Assembly (NCBI GenBank): GCA_002071245.1
Contig: MWEV01000154.1
Coordinates: 1-7,720 of the forward strand
Source: Deltaproteobacteria bacterium ADurb.Bin026
GTDB lineage: Bacteria > Desulfobacterota > Syntrophorhabdia > Syntrophorhabdales > Syntrophorhabdaceae
Direction: 5' to 3'
Length of the DNA stretch: 7,720 nt
A program made the translations under genes and the position numbers. Below the pieces are notes generated by a model. That model saw only the letters and a program-made list of their open reading frames with translations. It made no database searches and was not told the DNA's origin. Positions 1 through 6,400 of this stretch are shown here, piece after piece. Each line of letters begins with the position of its first letter. Positions within the stretch are counted from its first letter, which is position 1.

Positions 1-54
1 AGGGAAGGGGGCAAGACTGTGGGTGCCGGCGTTGTGACTGAGATAATAGAGTAG
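1..54 (+). CDS. tuf: Elongation factor Tu, C-terminal end (partial)
   Basis: The window opens inside a reading frame that encodes REGGKTVGAGVVTEIIE and ends at TAG (52-54). This is the C-terminal tail of EF-Tu domain 3; the REGG-TVGAGVV string is close to invariant in bacterial EF-Tu. EF-Tu is the GTPase that delivers aminoacyl-tRNA to the ribosomal A site. Only the last 17 residues are present, so the GTPase domain cannot be judged. Its position just before rpmG, tRNA-Trp, secE and nusG is the usual place for a tuf copy in many bacteria. Identity is strong despite the short length, because motif and context agree. Confidence 0.93.
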   Translation, partial: REGGKTVGAGVVTEIIE

Positions 55-65
55 AGGGGAAGAAG

Positions 66-215
66 ATGAGGCAACTTGTAATACTTGCTTGTACAGAATG
101 TAAAAACAGAAACTACAATACTACAAAAAACAAACAAAAAACACCAGATCGTCTCGAAATGAAGAAGTATTGTAAAACTTGCAGGAGACACACCGCTCAC
201 AGGGAAACAAAGTAA
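66..215 (+). CDS. rpmG: 50S ribosomal protein L33 (bL33), zinc-ribbon form
   Basis: This 49-residue ORF starts MRQLVILACTEC and ends HRETK before TAA. It has the normal length and sequence of bL33, a small protein of the large ribosomal subunit near the E site. Two CxxC pairs (Cys9/Cys12 and Cys36/Cys39) are intact, so this is the zinc-binding (C+) paralogue type. In organisms with two L33 copies, the C+ type is the one used in zinc-replete conditions; whether a C- copy exists here cannot be seen. A Shine-Dalgarno-like AGAGGGGA at 53-60 lies 5 nt before the ATG and overlaps the tuf stop, which supports the start and co-transcription with tuf. The stop is only 4 nt before the tRNA. Confidence 0.96.
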   Translation: MRQLVILACTECKNRNYNTTKNKQKTPDRLEMKKYCKTCRRHTAHRETK

Positions 216-219
216 AGAA

Positions 220-293
220 AGGCCAGTAGCTCTAACGGATAGAGCACCGGACTCCAAATCCGGGTGTTGGGGGTTCGAATCCCTCCTGGCCTG
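220..293 (+). tRNA. trnW: tRNA-Trp (anticodon CCA)
   Basis: A full cloverleaf can be drawn. The acceptor stem AGGCCAG (220-226) pairs with CTGGCCT (286-292) in seven Watson-Crick pairs. The D stem GCTC (229-232) pairs with GAGC (242-245). The anticodon stem CCGGA (247-251) pairs with TCCGG (259-263) around loop CTCCAAA, giving anticodon CCA at 254-256. The T stem 269-273/281-285 has one G-T wobble and loop TTCGAAT. The discriminator base is G293, the base expected by bacterial tryptophanyl-tRNA synthetase. The 3' CCA is not encoded (the next bases are TTT), so maturation needs a CCA-adding enzyme. The tRNA lies between two protein genes and must be cut out of the mRNA. Confidence 0.97.
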
Positions 294-310
294 TTTATTG
301 TGGAGATAAT

Positions 311-514
311 ATGGATTTCAAATCTAAATTAGATAATATCAAGGCATATTTTGTCGAAGTATTCTTGGAAACAAAGAGGGTTACTTGGCCATCAAAAAAG
401 GATGCGATAAAGGGGACTTACATAGTCCTGATAACAGTTGTGATTGCAACAATATTTCTTGGCATTGTGGATGTTGCTTTAGCAAAAATTATTCAGGTTA
501 TATTGCGTGGATAA
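311..514 (+). CDS. secE: Preprotein translocase subunit SecE
   Basis: This 67-residue protein matches the short, single-span form of SecE found in most bacteria; E. coli has a longer three-span form. SecE clamps the SecY channel in the inner membrane and is essential for protein export. Residues about 1-35 form the amphipathic cytoplasmic part, containing the family signature RVTWPSKKD (about residues 23-31). One hydrophobic membrane helix follows (about 38-60, YIVLITVVIATIFLGIVDVAL). GGAG at 302-305 lies 5 nt before the ATG. The gene sits between tRNA-Trp and nusG, the standard secE-nusG pair. The stop (512-514) overlaps or just precedes the nusG start region. Confidence 0.97.
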   Translation: MDFKSKLDNIKAYFVEVFLETKRVTWPSKKDAIKGTYIVLITVVIATIFLGIVDVALAKIIQVILRG

Positions 515-530
515 ACAAATGGGAATGGAA

Positions 531-1064
531 ATGGAAAAAAAATGGTATGTGGTCCACACATATTCTGGATATGAGCAGAAGGTAAGAGACAGCTTAGCGG
601 ACAGCATTAAAAACAGCAGGATGGACGATTATTTTGGCGACATTATAGTTCCTTCTGAAATAATAATGGAAAGAGTAAAAGGACAGGTGAAAAAGTCGCA
701 AAGAACGGTTTTCCCTGGTTACATAATAGTCAATATGGTGATGAATAACGATACCTGGTACCTTGTAAGAAATACGCCTAAGGTAACAGGTTTTGTAGGT
801 TATGATAAAATGAACCCTCCTCCTTTACCTGATAAAGAAGTGGAGGAGATTCTGTTTGCCATTCAAGAGGGAAAAGGGAAGATTAAGCCGAAAATACGTT
901 TCGATAAAGGTGATAACATAAAGGTTACAGATGGTCCATTTAACAATTTTACAGGTAGTGTAGAAGAAATTAAACCCGAGAAGGGCAAGGTTAAAGTACT
1001 TCTCAACATTTTTGGAAGAACAACTCCGGTTGAGTTAGATTTTATTCAGATTGAGAAAACGTAA
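531..1064 (+). CDS. nusG: Transcription termination/antitermination factor NusG
   Basis: NusG binds RNA polymerase at the clamp and contributes to processivity, pausing, Rho termination and transcription-translation coupling. From ATG 531 the protein has 177 residues, normal for the family. The NGN domain starts with KKWYVVHTYSGYEQKV and includes FPGYIIVNM and the TPKVTGFVG segment. A linker follows, then a C-terminal KOW domain (about residues 122-177) with DGPFNNFTGSVEEI and FGRTTPVELDF. The start is ambiguous: GTG 507, ATG 519, ATG 525 and ATG 531 are all in frame. I chose 531 because GGGA (521-524) lies 6 nt before it and because most homologues begin only a few residues before WYVVH. A GTG 507 start would overlap secE by 8 nt and add 8 residues. 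Confidence 0.93.
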   Translation: MEKKWYVVHTYSGYEQKVRDSLADSIKNSRMDDYFGDIIVPSEIIMERVKGQVKKSQRTVFPGYIIVNMVMNNDTWYLVRNTPKVTGFVGYDKMNPPPLPDKEVEEILFAIQEGKGKIKPKIRFDKGDNIKVTDGPFNNFTGSVEEIKPEKGKVKVLLNIFGRTTPVELDFIQIEKT

Positions 1065-1076
1065 AGGAGTGAGGAA

Positions 1077-1505
1077 ATGGCAAAAAAAGTTGTGGCTATG
1101 GTGAAATTACAGTTGCAGGCAGGTCAAGCAACACCGTCACCTCCGGTTGGGCCTGCGCTTGGTCAGCATGGCGTTAATATAATGGAGTTTTGCAAGGCAT
1201 TTAATGAAAGGACAAAAGGCCAGGAAGGTACTGTAATTCCAGCGCATATTACTATATTTTCAGATAGAACATTTACCTTTGTTACAAAAACACCTCCTGC
1301 AACCTTTTTGATCAAGAAGTCGGCTAAGCTTGCAAAGGGTTCGAATAATCCAAAGAAAGAGGTTGTTGGAAGTATAACAAAATCTCAGATTAGAGAAATT
1401 GCACAACTAAAAATGCAAGACCTAAATGCAAAGGATATTGAAGGTGCTTTAAAGATTATAGAAGGCAGCACAAAAAGTATGGGAATTGAAGTAGTGGAAG
1501 GATAA
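1077..1505 (+). CDS. rplK: 50S ribosomal protein L11 (uL11)
   Basis: The 142-residue protein has the usual length for L11, which binds the GTPase-associated centre of 23S rRNA at the base of the stalk and is needed for RelA activation. The N-terminal domain carries the proline-rich face QATPSPPVGPALGQHGVN (residues 17-34), including Pro22 and Pro26, the region where thiostrepton-class antibiotics bind between protein and rRNA. The C-terminal rRNA-binding domain includes KSAKLAKGSNNPKKEVVG and the C-terminal ALKIIEGSTKSMGIEVVEG. AAGGAG at 1064-1069, 7 nt upstream of ATG, is a strong ribosome-binding site and starts within the nusG stop, so translation is tightly linked to nusG. No L1-binding operator is evident in the 12-nt space before the gene. 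Confidence 0.98.
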   Translation: MAKKVVAMVKLQLQAGQATPSPPVGPALGQHGVNIMEFCKAFNERTKGQEGTVIPAHITIFSDRTFTFVTKTPPATFLIKKSAKLAKGSNNPKKEVVGSITKSQIREIAQLKMQDLNAKDIEGALKIIEGSTKSMGIEVVEG

Positions 1506-1511
1506 AAAACG

Positions 1512-1544
1512 TTCAGGATTCAATCGAACCCTCGAACCCTTGAA
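1512..1544 (+). repeat. Degenerate inverted repeat with two CGAACCCT units (rplK-rplA gap)
   Basis: The 62-nt gap holds two direct copies of CGAACCCT (1525-1532 and 1533-1540), followed by TGAA. TTCAGGATTC (1512-1521) can pair with GAACCCTTGAA (1534-1544) with one bulge and one A-C mismatch, giving a weak hairpin. The unit is the same as in the larger hairpin at 3345-3415, so this looks like a decayed or short member of one intergenic repeat family. There is no U-run after it, so it is not an intrinsic terminator. Confidence 0.6.
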
Positions 1545-1567
1545 TTTAATATAGAGGTGAAATAAAG

Positions 1568-2272
1568 ATGGCAAAGTTAGCAAAAAAATATGCTGAGGCA
1601 AAAGAAAAGATAGACAGAGAAAGACGTTACGATATGGATGAAGCCCTAAGTATTCTGCCTCAAATAAAATATGCAAAATTTGATGAAACCGTTGAATTGG
1701 CGTTGAGACTCGGGGTTGACCCGAGACATGCAGACCAGATGGTAAGGGGAAGCGTCGCCCTGCCCAATGGATTGGGCAAACAGGTGAAGGTGCTTGTTTT
1801 TGCAAAAGGGCAGAAAGAAAAAGAGGCACAGGAAGCTGGTGCCGATTATGTTGGGGCGGAGGATTTTGTTGAAAAGATACAGAAGGGATGGCTCGATTTT
1901 GACAAAACCATTGCTACGCCCGATATAATGGGGGTTGTGAGTAAACTTGGTAAAATACTTGGTCCCAGGGGCCTTATGCCAAACCCCAAGGTTGGGACTG
2001 TAACATTTGACATTGCGAAAACCGTTAAAGAGATGAAGGCTGGCAGGGTTGAATTCAGAGTTGATAAGGCCGGAAATCTACATGTTCCGGTTGGTAAGAT
2101 AAGTTTTGGAAAGGAAAAAATACTGGAAAATATAAATTCACTCCTCGAAACTGTTATCAGATTAAAACCATCTTCGAGCAAAGGCACTTATATAAAAGGC
2201 ATGGCCATTTGCACAACCATGAGTCCCGGAATAAAAATTGATCCGATTTATGCGAGAAATTTAACAAAATAG
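1568..2272 (+). CDS. rplA: 50S ribosomal protein L1 (uL1)
   Basis: The 234-residue protein is the same length as E. coli L1. L1 forms the mobile L1 stalk that handles deacylated tRNA at the E site; in many bacteria it also represses its own operon by binding mRNA. The sequence starts MAKLAKKYAEAKEKIDRERRYDMDEAL. Domain I is interrupted by domain II (roughly residues 67-159), which contains VLVFAKGQKEKEAQEAGADYVG and KLGKILGPRGLMPNPKVGT. Domain I resumes at VKEMKAGRVEFRVDKAGNLH. The C-terminal SSSKGTYIKGMAI segment is typical. GAGGTG (1554-1559) lies 8 nt before the ATG. The gene is separated from rplK by a 62-nt gap carrying a repeat, and from rplJ by the structured L10 leader. Confidence 0.98.
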   Translation: MAKLAKKYAEAKEKIDRERRYDMDEALSILPQIKYAKFDETVELALRLGVDPRHADQMVRGSVALPNGLGKQVKVLVFAKGQKEKEAQEAGADYVGAEDFVEKIQKGWLDFDKTIATPDIMGVVSKLGKILGPRGLMPNPKVGTVTFDIAKTVKEMKAGRVEFRVDKAGNLHVPVGKISFGKEKILENINSLLETVIRLKPSSSKGTYIKGMAICTTMSPGIKIDPIYARNLTK

Positions 2273-2279
2273 GGAAAAA

Positions 2280-2358
2280 GTCAGAGACAGCAGGTGTGGT
2301 GTCTGGGCACCATTAAACGAATACGGCCTGCCGAGGCTTTAGAAAATCTTTGTCTCCC
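2280..2358 (+). promoter_or_regulatory. Ribosomal protein L10 leader (cis-regulatory RNA)
   Basis: The 128-nt rplA-rplJ gap contains the hallmark core of the L10 leader: GACAGCAGG at 2286-2294 and CCTGCCGAGGC at 2327-2337. GCAGG (2290-2294) pairs with CCTGC (2327-2331). An inner hairpin pairs TGGTG (2297-2301) with CACCA (2308-2312). A closing stem can pair GAGACA (2284-2289) with TGTCTC (2351-2356). In studied bacteria the L10-(L7/L12) complex binds this RNA and represses translation of rplJ and rplL. By position and motif this element should do the same. An alternative small hairpin GCCT/AGGC (2326-2337) could compete with the core stem. I see no U-run, so translational control is more likely than attenuation. 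The assignment is from memory of the family consensus, not from a covariance-model search. Confidence 0.85.
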
Positions 2359-2383
2359 TGGCTTTCCATATATTTCACAAGAA

Positions 2384-2390
2384 AGGAGGG
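2384..2390 (+). promoter_or_regulatory. Ribosome-binding site of rplJ
   Basis: AGGAGGG is a near-perfect Shine-Dalgarno sequence, ending 10 nt before the TTG at 2401. An ATG at 2391 directly abuts it, but with no spacer and in the wrong frame; that frame stops after 17 codons. The in-frame codon upstream of 2401 runs into TGA at 2392, so TTG 2401 is the only start that gives a full-length L10. Confidence 0.75.
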
Positions 2391-2400
2391 ATGAAAACCA

Positions 2401-2922
2401 TTGGAACGAGAGAAAAAAAAGACGGTAGTTGCGGAACTTGGTGAAAAACTCAAGCGTTTGAACTCGATGTTTCTTGCCGAGTACAAAGGTATGAGTGTAG
2501 CCCAGATTACGAGGCTGAGAAAAGAATTAAGAGGCGCAGACGTTGAATTCACTGTTGTAAAGAATAGTCTATTGAAGATAGCGTCTGAGGGCACTAAGGC
2601 TGAAGCACTGAAAGACAATTTTACAGGCCCAAATGCGATTGTTTGCGCATATAAGGATCCTATCAGTGCTGCGAAAATTATAGCAGGTTTTGTTAAGGAA
2701 GCACCGATGCTTAAACTCAAGGCAGGCTTCTTAGGAACCCAGATTCTAAATTCAGAAGAAATACTTAAACTTGCTACCTTGCCTTCAAGAGAGATACTCA
2801 TTGCAAAATTTATGGGTTTACTCCAGGGTACCCCCCAGAGACTCCTGTATGTGCTTTCTGGTAATGTAAGCAAACTTATGATGACATTGAATGCAATTAA
2901 AATGCAAAAAGAACAAGCCTGA
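2401..2922 (+). CDS. rplJ: 50S ribosomal protein L10 (uL10)
   Basis: The protein has 173 residues from a TTG start and begins MEREKKKTVVAELGEKLKRLNSM. L10 anchors the stalk: its N-terminal domain (about 1-130) binds 23S rRNA next to L11, and its C-terminal helix (ending KLMMTLNAIKMQKEQA) carries L7/L12 dimers. Family motifs include FLAEYKGMSVAQITRLRKELR (about 24-44), VVKNSLLKIA, GPNAIVCAYKDP and the L-G-Q segment FLGTQILNSEEILKLATLPSREIL. Starting at the next in-frame ATG (2470) would remove the first 23 residues, including conserved helix 1, so TTG is preferred. The gene follows the L10 leader and precedes rplL by 14 nt, the usual autoregulated stalk operon. Confidence 0.96.
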   Translation: MEREKKKTVVAELGEKLKRLNSMFLAEYKGMSVAQITRLRKELRGADVEFTVVKNSLLKIASEGTKAEALKDNFTGPNAIVCAYKDPISAAKIIAGFVKEAPMLKLKAGFLGTQILNSEEILKLATLPSREILIAKFMGLLQGTPQRLLYVLSGNVSKLMMTLNAIKMQKEQA

Positions 2923-2936
2923 AGGAGGTATTATTA

Positions 2937-3332
2937 ATGAGTGTTACAAAAGAAGAAGTGATCCAATTTATTGAAAACATGACAGTGCTCGAACTTTCTG
3001 AGTTCATAAAGGCGTTAGAAGACAAATTTGGTGTTCAGGCGGCTATGCCCATGATGGCTGCAGGTCCAGGAGTTGGTCAGGCAGGTCCTGCCCAAGAGGC
3101 GGCGCCTGTTGAGGAAAAGACAGAATTTAATGTAATCCTGACAGGGTATGAGGCTGAAAAGAAGATTCAGGTTATTAAGGTTGTAAGGGCAATAACAAGT
3201 CTTGGTCTCAAGGAAGCTAAAGATCTTGTGGAAGGAGTTCCAAAGCCGGTCAAGGAAGGAATTTCCAAAGACGAAGCGGCAAATATCAAAAAACAACTCG
3301 AAGAAGTGAGTGCACAGGTAAAAGTAGAGTAA
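2937..3332 (+). CDS. rplL: 50S ribosomal protein L7/L12 (bL12)
   Basis: This 131-residue acidic protein is present in several copies on the ribosomal stalk, where it recruits and activates the translational GTPases. Three parts are visible. The N-terminal dimerisation helices (1-35) include VIQFIENMTVLELSEFIKAL. A flexible Ala/Gly/Pro-rich hinge (about 36-60) includes MMAAGPGVGQAGPAQEAAP. The globular C-terminal domain (about 61-131) includes EKKIQVIKVVRAITSLGLKE, the factor-binding face, and AKDLVEGVPKPVKEGI. It is about 10 residues longer than E. coli L12, mostly in the hinge. AAGGAGG (2922-2928), 8 nt before ATG, is a very strong ribosome-binding site overlapping the rplJ stop, as expected for a protein made in excess over L10. 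Confidence 0.98.
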   Translation: MSVTKEEVIQFIENMTVLELSEFIKALEDKFGVQAAMPMMAAGPGVGQAGPAQEAAPVEEKTEFNVILTGYEAEKKIQVIKVVRAITSLGLKEAKDLVEGVPKPVKEGISKDEAANIKKQLEEVSAQVKVE

Positions 3333-3344
3333 TAAAAAGGTGTC

Positions 3345-3415
3345 AGGGGTTCAAAGGATCAAGGGGCCAAGCGAATATCGCTCGAACCTAAGAACCCTTG
3401 AACCCTTGAACCCCT
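3345..3415 (+). repeat. Long imperfect hairpin of GAACCCTT-type units (rplL-rpoB gap)
   Basis: The left arm (3345-3368) and right arm (3392-3415) match as inverted repeats at 20 of 24 positions; the outer ten pairs are perfect (AGGGGTTCAA with TTGAACCCCT). The right arm is three tandem 8-nt units: GAACCCTT, GAACCCTT, GAACCCCT. The apex contains a second perfect small hairpin, GCGA-ATA-TCGC (3371-3381). The element fills most of the 105 nt between the rplL stop and the rpoB ATG. It has no U-run, so it is not a classic intrinsic terminator. In E. coli the same gap holds an attenuator and an RNase III site; a similar role here is possible but unproven. Confidence 0.75.
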
Positions 3416-3423
3416 AAATTATG

Positions 3424-3429
3424 AGGTGG
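3424..3429 (+). promoter_or_regulatory. Ribosome-binding site deciding the rpoB start
   Basis: AGGTGG lies 8 nt before ATG 3438. The alternative in-frame GTG at 3426 sits inside this sequence and has no Shine-Dalgarno of its own, so ATG 3438 is the better rpoB start. An out-of-frame ATG at 3421 opens a six-codon ORF whose TGA overlaps the rpoB ATG (ATGA at 3438-3441). Confidence 0.75.
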
Positions 3430-3437
3430 AAAAAAGC

Positions 3438-6400
3438 ATGAGGGAAACTTTTCATAACAGGATTTTCAGAAAAAATTACGGGAAGATTAAAGAAGTTCTT
3501 GATATTCCAAATCTTATAGAAATTCAGCTTGACTCATACGAGAAATTTTTGCAGCAGAACATACCGACTGAAAAAAGGGAAAATGTGGGACTTCAAGGCG
3601 TATTTAACAGCGTCTTCCCTATTAAAGATTCTCATGAAACAACTACACTTGAATTTGTCAAATATGAGATTGGAGATCCTAAAAATTCCGAAGAGGAGTG
3701 CATTTTCAGGGGATTGACGTATGCAGCCCCAATGAGGGTTACGATACGTCTTGTCGTCTGGAATGTTGACCCTGACACCAAAGCAAAAGACATACGGGCA
3801 GTTAAAGAACAGGACGTGTATTTCGGAGAGATTCCTCTTATGACAGAAAGGGGAACATTCATAATAAACGGTACTGAAAGGGCAGTTGTCAGTCAGCTTC
3901 ACAGATCGCCCGGTGTCTATTTTGACTCTGATCAGACAAAATCACTTCTGGGAGGAGGCCTATCATATACCGCAAGGATTATCCCATACAGGGGTTCCTG
4001 GTTGGATTTTGAGTTTGACCACAAAGAGCTTGTTTATGTTAGGATAGACAAGAAAAAAAAGATACATGTCACGCTCTTTCTAAAGGCACTTGGATATACA
4101 AAAAAAGAGATACTTGATTATTTTTACGAGAGAGAGAAGGTTATCATAAAGGGGGATAAATTATTCAAACGTACACCGCCAGCTTTGCTTGTTGGACAAA
4201 AGGCTTCTGGCGACATCATAAATGAGGAGACTAATGAGGTTTTAGTCAAAGAGCATAAAAAGATAACGAAGGCCGTTATTAAAAAGATGGAGGCGGCAAA
4301 TATAAACGAGATACCCGTTAAAGAAGAAGAAATTGTTGGTAAAATCGCTTCTGATGATGTCATTGATCTGCAGACAAATGAGATATTAATTCCGATAAAT
4401 AAAGAGATAACAAAAGAGGATATCGAAAAGGCAATAGAAAGAAAGATTACAGAATTCGAGATTCTTTTTATTGATAATATGAATGTTAGTCCCTCTTTAA
4501 GCAAGACTCTCGCAGAAGACAAGGCGAATGTTAAAGAGGAGGCATTAATTGAGATATACAGGAAGTTAAGACCGGGCGACCCTCCGACGATAGAATTTGC
4601 AGAGGCACTTTTGAATAACATGTTTTTCAGCTCTGAAAGATATGACCTTTCAAAGGTAGGCAGGCTAAAGATAAATCACCGCCTCGGGTTGAATGTTCCA
4701 CTGGATGACACGATTTTGAGAAGAGAAGATGTCCTTGAGGTCATAAGACATCTGCTTAAGCTTAAAGACACAAGAGGGGTAAGCGATGATATAGACCATC
4801 TGGGAAACAGAAGGGTTAGAACGGTTGGTGAACTGCTTGAAAATCAATTCAGGATGGGGCTTGTGAGGATGGAAAGGGCTATCAAGGAGAGGCTGACCTT
4901 CCCAGAGATGGAAACGCTCATGCCGCATGATTTGGTGAACCCAAAACCTGTTGCAAGCGCTGTCAAAGACTTTTTTGCAAGCAGTCAACTCTCTCAGTTT
5001 ATGGATCAGACGAACCCCTTAAGCGAGATAACTCATAAAAGGCGTTTGAGCGCCCTTGGGCCTGGAGGTCTAACAAGGGAGCGTGCTGGTTTTGAGGTGA
5101 GGGACGTTCACCCAACCCATTATGGAAGGATTTGCCCTGTTGAAACACCAGAGGGGCCGAACATCGGTTTGATTGCATCCCTTTCAACATATGCCAAAGT
5201 AAATGAATATGGCTTCATTGAGACACCATACAGAGAAGTGGTTAATGGCAGGGTTACCGACAAGGTTAAATATCTAAGCGCCCTTGATGAGGAACCTTTT
5301 TATGTAGCACAGGCCAACGCACCGGTTGATGAAGACGGTAAATTCACAGAAGAATTGATTGCTGCACAGAAGGCCGGTAATTTTTACTTGGTTACACCAG
5401 GGCAGATAGATTACATGGATGTTTCACCAAAACAACTTGTCAGCGTATCGGCGTCTCTTATACCATTTTTGGAAAATGACGATGCAAACCGTGCATTAAT
5501 GGGCTCGAACATGCAGAGACAGGCAGTACCTCTTATTACTACTGAAGCTCCGCTTATTGGAACCGGCATGGAAAAGGTTGTAGGAAGGGATTCCAGGGTT
5601 ACAATAACAGCAAAACACAGTGGTGTAGTTAAGAGTGTCGATGCAAACAGGATTATTGTTAAATATGAAGAGAAGGATGAATCCGAAGAACCAGTCGCAA
5701 AAATAGATGTTTATAACCTGTTAAAGTTCAGAAGATCCAATCAGGACACCTGCATTAACCAGAGGGTTATTGTAAATGAAGGGGACTATGTAAAAAAAGG
5801 CGATGTCCTTGCTGACGGCCCATCAACGGACAGGGGTGAGCTTGCGCTTGGAAAAAATGTCATGGTCGCTTTCATGCCGTGGAGAGGGTATAACTACGAG
5901 GATTCTGTTTTGGTAAACGAAAGGCTTGTCAAGGAGAATGTTTTGACCTCTATCCATATAGAAGAGCTTGAATGTGTCGTTAGGGATACCAAGCTCGGCA
6001 AAGAGGAGGTGACAAGAGATATCCCGAGCGTAGGTGATGAGGCACTTAAAGACCTTGATGAGAGCGGTATCATAAGGATAGGTGCAACTGTAAAGCCAGG
6101 GGACATCCTTGTCGGAAAGGTCACTCCAAAGGGAGAAACGCAAGCTACCCCAGAAGAAAAGCTGCTAAGGGCGATATTCGGTGAAAAGGCAGGAGATGTA
6201 AAGGATACATCCTTACGGGTACCTCACGGGATAGAGGGTATCGTGATAGATGTAAAGGTGTTGTCGAGAAGAGGTATTGACAAGGACGATCGCAGCAGGC
6301 TTATAGAGGATATTGAAATATCGAATATCCTGAAAGATCAAGAAGATCAGATAAAGATTATACTCGAGAGCACGAAAGATAAAATTGGAAGTCTACTTTT

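Noticed and set aside
385..585. A 66-residue + strand ORF overlapping secE and nusG
   Set aside because: It is in another frame of two clearly recognised genes and has no family resemblance or ribosome-binding site of its own.
1520..1545. tRNA T-arm fragment (GAACCCTCGAACCC resembles the complement of GGTTCGAATCC)
   Set aside because: No acceptor, anticodon or D arm can be drawn around it. The pattern is better explained by the 8-nt repeat units.
2350..2374. Possible promoter TTGTCT ... TATATT before rplJ
   Set aside because: The spacing between the two hexamers is only 13 nt, too short for a sigma-70 promoter, and TTGTCT is part of the L10 leader closing stem.
2313..2873. A 186-residue minus-strand ORF across rplJ
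   Set aside because: It is the antisense shadow of L10. Its composition is an artefact of the opposite strand, and it has no recognisable motif.
3345..3415. Intrinsic terminator after rplL
   Set aside because: The hairpin is long and imperfect, and no run of T follows the right arm. Termination here would cut off rpoB.
4124..4621. A 165-residue minus-strand ORF rich in Ser/Ile inside rpoB
   Set aside because: It is antisense to the lysine/glutamate-rich RpoB insertion, which explains its hydrophobic and serine-rich look; it is not a membrane protein gene.
4980..5060. Possible natural rifampicin resistance in RpoB
   Set aside because: All the main resistance positions have the sensitive-type residue, so the sequence gives no sign of resistance.
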